In this document: in pieces, positions 5,058-8,523 of the stretch
Position numbering within the stretch: the stretch's first letter is position 1
How the letters are laid out: each line of letters starts with the position of its first letter
Assembly (NCBI GenBank): GCA_005773145.1
Contig: SXHS01000198.1
Span: 1-8,523, forward strand
Direction of reading: 5' to 3'
DNA from: Planctomycetaceae bacterium
GTDB taxonomy: Bacteria; Planctomycetota; Planctomycetia; Pirellulales; Pirellulaceae
DNA: 8,523 nucleotides
The notes under the pieces: model-generated
What the model was told of the DNA's origin: nothing
The model's database searches: none
The model's input: only the letters and a program-made list of their open reading frames with translations
Program-made: the position numbers and the translations under genes

Positions 5058-7256
5058 ATGACGCAGGCGTCGCTGCCCGTAATCGATTCTCTGCCCCCTT
5101 TGGACGGACCTGCGGCGGCGGAGGTGAGCGCCAGGCCTGCGTCGACCGCTTTTCCAGCCTGCGAACTGGGCATTGCGACTCCGGATCCCTTGGCGGCCCT
5201 GTCTCCCTGGGTGCAGGCCCGCTTGGGCATGGCGAGCGGCCTGTTTCGCGCGCTGTGGGCCAAGCATCCACCGACGGCCGAGCACGGTCGGCGCGTGTCT
5301 CAATGCTGTTCGCGTTGGGCCACCAACCTCCAGCTGGCTCCGAGCATTCGCCACGAGATCGAAGTGGCCGCCTTGCTCCATGATGTTGGCAAGATTGCGA
5401 TTCCCGATCGGATCCTGCGTAAACCGGAAGCGCTCAGCGAGGACGAAACGAAAGAGATGCTGCGGCACCGTTTCTCCGGATTGGCGATTCTCTCTGCCTG
5501 TTGTTTGTGTCAGGAGATTCTCGACATCGTGGAACATGCGGGCGCATGGTACGATGGCAGCCGCGCGGGTTATACGAAGCGTCAGGGGGATCTGCCGTTG
5601 GGGGCCCGGATGATCGCGATCACCGACGCCTTTGATGCGATGACCTCCAACCAGGTGTATCGCGGTGCCTGGCCCCGTGAACGGGCGATCGGCGAACTGT
5701 TTGCACATGCCGGCACGCAATTCGACCCAGATCTCGTGGAACACTTTGCCTACTTGCAGCAGACTCAGCCCTGGGACCGGTCGACGGAAGATGACGCCAC
5801 ATTGCTCTGTCTGCCTGTGTGCGATGCGGTGGACTCGTATTGGGGGCCGGTGCAGAGACCCGAAACCAGCGGCCTTTCCCAGTCCGCCTGGGCGATGGCC
5901 AATTTCCAGCAGCAAATTTTGGCGTCATCTCTCGATGCCATGATCTTTCTCGATTGCGATCTAAGCGTGTTGTATTGGAGCCCGGGCGCCGAACTGCTGA
6001 CGGGCGTGAAGGCCGACAGCATGTTGCATCAGCACTGGTCCGCGGAGGTCATTGGATTGCGGGACGGCAAAGGCCGCCGATTAGCCGCAGGGGAGTGCCC
6101 GTTGTCGTCCACTCGCGCCAGCGGCACACCTTGTCGTGGCCGGTACTGGATTCGCGATCGCACTGGGGAACCAGCAACCGTCGAAGTGCACACGGTTCCG
6201 GTGACTAGCCCCGATGGCACCCCACTGGGAGTGGGACTGGTCCTGCACGATTTGAGGACGGAAACATCGCTCGAGGAACGAGTTCAAAGTCTCCACGCGC
6301 GGGCCACACGAGACCCACTGACCGACGTGGCCAACCGGACGGAGTTCGACCGCATTCACGCGGAAGTCGTGGCAACGCATCTCGCTCGATCCGCTCCCTG
6401 CTCCTTGATCATGTGCGATATCGACCGTTTTAAGCAAATCAACGATGTGCATGGTCATCAGGCTGGTGACGAGGCCCTGATCCAATTCGCCGCACTGTTG
6501 CGCCGCTCATGCCGCGATGGGGACCTTGTAGCCCGCTACGGTGGCGAGGAGTTTGCGCTGGTCTGTGTGGACTGCGATAATCCATCCGCCACCGCGCGGG
6601 CTGAACGGATTCGCACGGACTTGACGCGATTGGCCCTCCCCTCGTTGGGCGGGCGCAACATCGCCGCTAGTTTTGGCGTTACGGAACTACAGCGGGGAGA
6701 TACGCCGGAATCCATGCTGAGGCGAGCAGACCGAGCACTGTTGACGGCCAAGGAAACCGGGCGCAACCGTGTGGTCCAACTCGGAGTTGGGCTTAGCCCG
6801 GCCGAGCCCCAAGTCACCGTGCGAAAGTGGTTCCCCTGGGGACGGCGACCAGCGTCGGTTGATCTGTTGTCGCGCCAACTGGTGTCGTTGGTGCCACGCA
6901 ATTTATTGGCGGAAAAAGTCCGTGGATTTCTGGCGGATCACGGCGGCGAGATCGTCGCAGCGGACGAACTCACTGCCGTGATGAAGATCACATCGCAGCA
7001 AGTCTCCAGCATACGACGATCCAGTGACCGACCTGTGACCCTCTTGATTCACCTAACCTTCCAGGAGCAACGCGCACCGGATGATGGGATCGAGACCGAA
7101 GCCAAACGGTTCCGCAAGACATTGGTACATGTCGCCATCCGAGCCGAACGTGCGCGGGATCGTCGTGGAAACGCCGTGGAAAGCGCGACCCGTCTGTACG
7201 CCAGCCTGAAGTCCTATCTAATGGCCAGCGCTGAAGACGAAGTGTCCCAGGTCTAG
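5058..7256 (+). CDS. HD-GYP-like / PAS / GGDEF signalling protein (c-di-GMP metabolism)
   Basis: Soluble 732-residue protein with no membrane segment or signal peptide, expected in the cytoplasm. Residues 60-235 form an HD-GYP-like domain: H76, HDVGKIAIP (108-116), H137, H160, D190 in ITDAFDAMTSNQVYR, and FDPDLVEHF (222-230). The usual HHE..DG.GYP reads HAGAWYDGSRAGYT (160-173), so the second His, the Glu and the Pro are missing and phosphodiesterase activity is doubtful. Residues 282-405 resemble PAS plus PAC, a likely sensor. Residues 412-575 are GGDEF: DPLTDVANR (419-427), CDIDRFKQINDVHGH (453-467), RYGGEEF (493-499) and ADRALLTAKETGRN (557-570), with the inhibitory RxxD site RDGD at 486-489 in the normal place. 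Diguanylate cyclase activity (two GTP to c-di-GMP) with product inhibition is therefore likely. Residues 585-732 match no domain I know. The ATG is the first start after an in-frame TGA at 5037-5039; its ribosome binding site is weak. Confidence 0.93.
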   Translation: MTQASLPVIDSLPPLDGPAAAEVSARPASTAFPACELGIATPDPLAALSPWVQARLGMASGLFRALWAKHPPTAEHGRRVSQCCSRWATNLQLAPSIRHEIEVAALLHDVGKIAIPDRILRKPEALSEDETKEMLRHRFSGLAILSACCLCQEILDIVEHAGAWYDGSRAGYTKRQGDLPLGARMIAITDAFDAMTSNQVYRGAWPRERAIGELFAHAGTQFDPDLVEHFAYLQQTQPWDRSTEDDATLLCLPVCDAVDSYWGPVQRPETSGLSQSAWAMANFQQQILASSLDAMIFLDCDLSVLYWSPGAELLTGVKADSMLHQHWSAEVIGLRDGKGRRLAAGECPLSSTRASGTPCRGRYWIRDRTGEPATVEVHTVPVTSPDGTPLGVGLVLHDLRTETSLEERVQSLHARATRDPLTDVANRTEFDRIHAEVVATHLARSAPCSLIMCDIDRFKQINDVHGHQAGDEALIQFAALLRRSCRDGDLVARYGGEEFALVCVDCDNPSATARAERIRTDLTRLALPSLGGRNIAASFGVTELQRGDTPESMLRRADRALLTAKETGRNRVVQLGVGLSPAEPQVTVRKWFPWGRRPASVDLLSRQLVSLVPRNLLAEKVRGFLADHGGEIVAADELTAVMKITSQQVSSIRRSSDRPVTLLIHLTFQEQRAPDDGIETEAKRFRKTLVHVAIRAERARDRRGNAVESATRLYASLKSYLMASAEDEVSQV

Positions 7257-7295
7257 TCTCTCGTCAACGCGAACTCAACGCGACCGCGGCTTCTG

Positions 7296-7321
7296 CCGAC
7301 CCATTGGCCCCCAATTGTCGG
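7296..7321. repeat. Inverted repeat after the c-di-GMP gene, overlapping the sod promoter
   Basis: CCGAC (7296-7300) pairs with GTCGG (7317-7321), and inside it ATTGG (7303-7307) pairs with CCAAT (7311-7315) around a CCC loop; a small bulge (CC against T) joins the two stems. It starts 40 bases after the stop of the upstream gene. There is no T-run after it. The right arm overlaps the -35 of the candidate sod promoter, so it could be a 3' structure, an operator, or both. Confidence 0.35.
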
Positions 7322-7343
7322 GCAACCGGCCATGCAGTACGAT
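7315..7343 (+). promoter_or_regulatory. Candidate sigma-70-type promoter of the superoxide dismutase gene
   Basis: TTGTCG (7315-7320), a 17-base spacer, then TACGAT (7338-7343); each hexamer matches the consensus at four of six positions. Transcription would begin near 7350, leaving a leader of about 54 bases. The 147-base gap and this site suggest that the gene is transcribed independently of the c-di-GMP gene. Confidence 0.4.
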
Positions 7344-7391
7344 CATGGGTGGCCGCTATCCATAACATTTCAGACCATTTCTCTTAAATAT

Positions 7392-7396
7392 GAGGA
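7392..7396 (+). promoter_or_regulatory. Ribosome binding site that fixes the sod start
   Basis: GAGGA lies 7 bases before the ATG at 7404. It selects this ATG over the in-frame ATG at 7332, which would add 24 residues that are unlike the family N-terminus. Confidence 0.75.
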
Positions 7397-7403
7397 CACT
7401 CCC

Positions 7404-8009
7404 ATGGCTTACACGCTCCCTGAATTACCCTACCCGATCGATGCCCTGGAACCCCACATTGATGCTCGCACGATGGAGATCCACCACACGAAGCATCACC
7501 AGGCCTACATCACCAAGGTCAATGATGCCGTTGCCGGTACCGACTTAGAGAAAAAATCGGTCGAGGATTTGATTTCGCATTTGGACGTCGTCCCTGAGAA
7601 CATTCGTATGGTCGTTCGTAATCACGGAGGCGGACACGCCAATCATTCACTGTTTTGGACCATCCTGGGCCCCCGCGGCGGTGGTGTTCCTGGCGGTGAG
7701 TTGGCCAAAGCCATGGACCGTGATCTGGGGGGATTCGACAAGTTCCGCGAGGCGCTGACGGCTGCCGCGATTGGACGATTCGGCAGCGGCTGGGCGTGGC
7801 TCTCGGTTAATAACGGAAAACTCGCCGTCGAAAGCACGGCCAATCAAGACAGCCCCATCATGGAAGGCCGCACGCCGATTCTTGGTATCGATGTGTGGGA
7901 ACACGCCTACTATCTGAAGTATCAAAACCGCCGTCCCGACTACGTCTCGGCATTCTTCGACGTCGTGAATTGGGATGAGGTCGCGCGTCGATTCGCAGCC
8001 GCCAAGTAG
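7404..8009 (+). CDS. sodA: Superoxide dismutase, Fe/Mn family, manganese-type signature
   Basis: Converts superoxide to oxygen and hydrogen peroxide in the cytoplasm; no signal peptide is present. The 201-residue length is normal for the family. The N-terminus (MAYTLPELPYPIDALEPHID) closely resembles E. coli SodA. The four metal ligands are visible: H27 in EIHHTKHH, H81 in GGGHANHSLFW, and D163 and H167 in DVWEHAYY. Gln148 in TANQDSP with Gly at 77 is the arrangement of Mn-type enzymes; Fe-type enzymes carry the active-site Gln in the earlier helix. Cambialistic use of iron cannot be excluded from sequence. KYQNRRPDYV and the final NWDEVARRF complete the C-terminal domain. The start at 7404 rests on GAGGA at 7392-7396 and on the family N-terminus. 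The preceding gene codes for a c-di-GMP protein, but the gap and candidate promoter argue against tight coupling. No metal- or redox-regulator site was recognised. Confidence 0.97.
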   Translation: MAYTLPELPYPIDALEPHIDARTMEIHHTKHHQAYITKVNDAVAGTDLEKKSVEDLISHLDVVPENIRMVVRNHGGGHANHSLFWTILGPRGGGVPGGELAKAMDRDLGGFDKFREALTAAAIGRFGSGWAWLSVNNGKLAVESTANQDSPIMEGRTPILGIDVWEHAYYLKYQNRRPDYVSAFFDVVNWDEVARRFAAAK

Positions 8010-8039
8010 GCCTCTTCGTGGGACGCTCCTGCCCAACGG

Positions 8040-8074
8040 TCGTTTACCGCCCAGCCTTCGTTTACCGCCCAGCC
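8040..8074. repeat. Two tandem copies of a 17-bp sequence, period 18
   Basis: TCGTTTACCGCCCAGCC occurs at 8040-8056 and again, identically, at 8058-8074, with a single T between. It begins 30 bases after the sod stop codon. With only two copies, it looks like a recent slippage duplication or paired protein-binding sites. It is not a CRISPR array because there is no spacer. Confidence 0.9.
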
Positions 8075-8080
8075 GAAGGC
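8054..8080. repeat. Inverted repeat downstream of sod
   Basis: GCCTTCG (8054-8060) and CGAAGGC (8074-8080) are perfect 7-bp complements around a 13-base loop. The structure is created by the junction of the two tandem repeats and the DNA following them. It begins 44 bases after the sod stop. No T-run follows, so it would be at best a weak or Rho-assisted terminator or an mRNA 3' stabiliser. Confidence 0.35.
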
Positions 8081-8202
8081 GCCGGCGGCGATGGTGACGT
8101 GCATCGGCCCAAGCCGGCAACTTCGCAATCGACGTCGAGGCCGTCGCTAGCAGCTGGCAGCGCCGCACCGTCTCTGCCTTCAGACGCCCCTTGTGACTGC
8201 CG

Positions 8203-8232
8203 TTGACGGGCGCGAGTCCCACAACGTATGAT
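8203..8232 (+). promoter_or_regulatory. Strong candidate sigma-70-type promoter
   Basis: TTGACG (8203-8208) and TATGAT (8227-8232) each match the consensus at five of six positions, with an 18-base spacer. It is the best promoter match I found in the window. Transcription would start near 8239, within a small inverted repeat (CCGCGC 8234-8239, GCGCGG 8255-8260). The only gene downstream in the window is the partial one at 8461, which would have a leader of about 220 bases; a small RNA or leader ORF is possible in between. Confidence 0.5.
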
Positions 8233-8297
8233 CCCGCGCCGGTCTGGCCCTCGAGCGCGGTGGGGTCTTGCGAATTGTAGGGTTTGCCTCGCGTGGC

Positions 8298-8384
8298 ATG
8301 GGTATGCCGACCGAAGAGAATCAACAGAAAGCACGGTTGAATCCGGTTGCGCGAGCACTGAGAGACTCGCCGATTTGCGTTTGA
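8298..8384 (+). CDS. Doubtful 28-codon small ORF in the leader of the next gene
   Basis: The ORF starts ATGGGTATG and ends in TGA; it would encode a hydrophilic 28-residue peptide beginning MGMPTEENQQKARLNP. It lies about 60 bases downstream of the predicted transcription start of the promoter at 8203-8232 and ends 76 bases before the next ATG. No good ribosome binding site precedes either ATG, and no family is recognised. It is listed only because of its position; it may well be chance. Confidence 0.15.
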   Translation: MGMPTEENQQKARLNPVARALRDSPICV

Positions 8385-8460
8385 GGTCCACTGCGCTCGC
8401 GAGCCGTTCGCTGGCGGACCGTGCGGTGTGTTACAAGGACGGGTCAACGGACATCAGCAT

Positions 8461-8523
8461 ATGGTTGCACCGATTAACCAACGGCGTTTCAAATGGGTCC
8501 TTCTGTTTCTTGTGGTGCTGGGA
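8461..8523 (+). CDS. N-terminus of a membrane-anchored or secreted protein, cut by the window edge
   Basis: Only 21 codons are present. The peptide starts MVAPINQRRFKW and continues VLLFLVVLG: a short basic N-region (RRFK) followed by a run of hydrophobic residues, as in a Sec signal peptide or an N-terminal membrane anchor. The rest lies beyond the window, so no function can be given. An in-frame GTG at 8428 would add eleven residues, but the ATG places the basic-hydrophobic pattern at the usual distance. The ribosome binding site is weak (GGA about 9 bases upstream). Transcription may come from the promoter at 8203-8232. Confidence 0.5.
   Translation, partial: MVAPINQRRFKWVLLFLVVLG

Larger units (their letters stand above)
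8010..8460. other. Intergenic region, 451 bases, with repeats and a promoter
   Basis: No gene of a known family is seen on either strand. It holds a tandem duplication (8040-8074), a hairpin (8054-8080), a promoter candidate (8203-8232) and a doubtful 28-codon ORF (8298-8384), listed separately. Minus-strand open frames across it are rich in Arg, Gly and Pro, run into the sod gene antisense, and lack ribosome binding sites, so they were not called. Confidence 0.6.

Noticed and set aside
4971..5915. A 314-codon open frame antisense to the c-di-GMP gene
   Set aside because: The plus strand encodes clear HD-GYP-like motifs here, and the antisense translation resembles no family.
7332..7403. Upstream ATG start for the superoxide dismutase gene
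   Set aside because: It adds 24 residues foreign to the family and ignores the GAGGA site 7 bases before the ATG at 7404.
8040..8074. Possible CRISPR repeat
   Set aside because: There are only two copies with a single base between them, and no spacers or cas genes nearby.
7647..8447. A 266-codon open frame on the minus strand
   Set aside because: Its 3' half is antisense to the well-supported superoxide dismutase gene, it has no recognisable domain, and no ribosome binding site was seen at its start.

Overview
The window reads as chromosomal DNA of a planctomycete, probably near the Pirellula/Blastopirellula group. This is inferred from moderately high G+C, a glutamyl-tRNA synthetase with an extra segment after its KLSKR loop, a bacterial glutaminyl-tRNA synthetase, and roomy intergenic spaces. 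No rRNA, tRNA, insertion sequence, phage gene or CRISPR array was seen, and most genes are housekeeping or signalling genes.

Left half (1-4458), all minus strand. In transcription order it holds a six-helix membrane protein of unknown function with a highly charged C-terminal tail (4458-3238), gltX (3122-1518, GTG start), and glnS (1361 to the left edge, 3' end missing). gltX and glnS make paralogous enzymes that charge tRNA-Glu and tRNA-Gln. The gaps are 115 and 156 bases, each containing a spaced inverted repeat and no convincing terminator, so the three genes may be partly co-transcribed.

Middle (4459-5057) is a 599-base divergent intergenic region. It contains a good sigma-70-like promoter reading right (TTGACT, 17 bases, TAGGTT) whose -10 element lies between the arms of an 8-bp perfect inverted repeat.

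Right half, plus strand. A 732-residue soluble c-di-GMP protein (5058-7256) has the order HD-GYP-like, PAS, GGDEF, then an unrecognised C-terminal module. Its GGDEF domain has an intact active site (GGEEF) and inhibitory site (RDGD), while its HD-GYP domain keeps HD and the DAFDAMT segment but has lost the HHE and GYP signatures. A Mn-type superoxide dismutase follows (7404-8009) with its own candidate promoter and a strong ribosome binding site. A 451-base intergenic region follows, with an 18-base-period tandem duplication, a strong candidate promoter (8203-8232) and a doubtful 28-codon ORF. At the right edge begins a gene for a membrane-anchored or secreted protein (8461 on).

No new multi-gene system is visible. 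The most unusual items are the c-di-GMP protein with its eroded HD-GYP signature and unknown C-terminal module, and the structured regulatory regions on either side of it.
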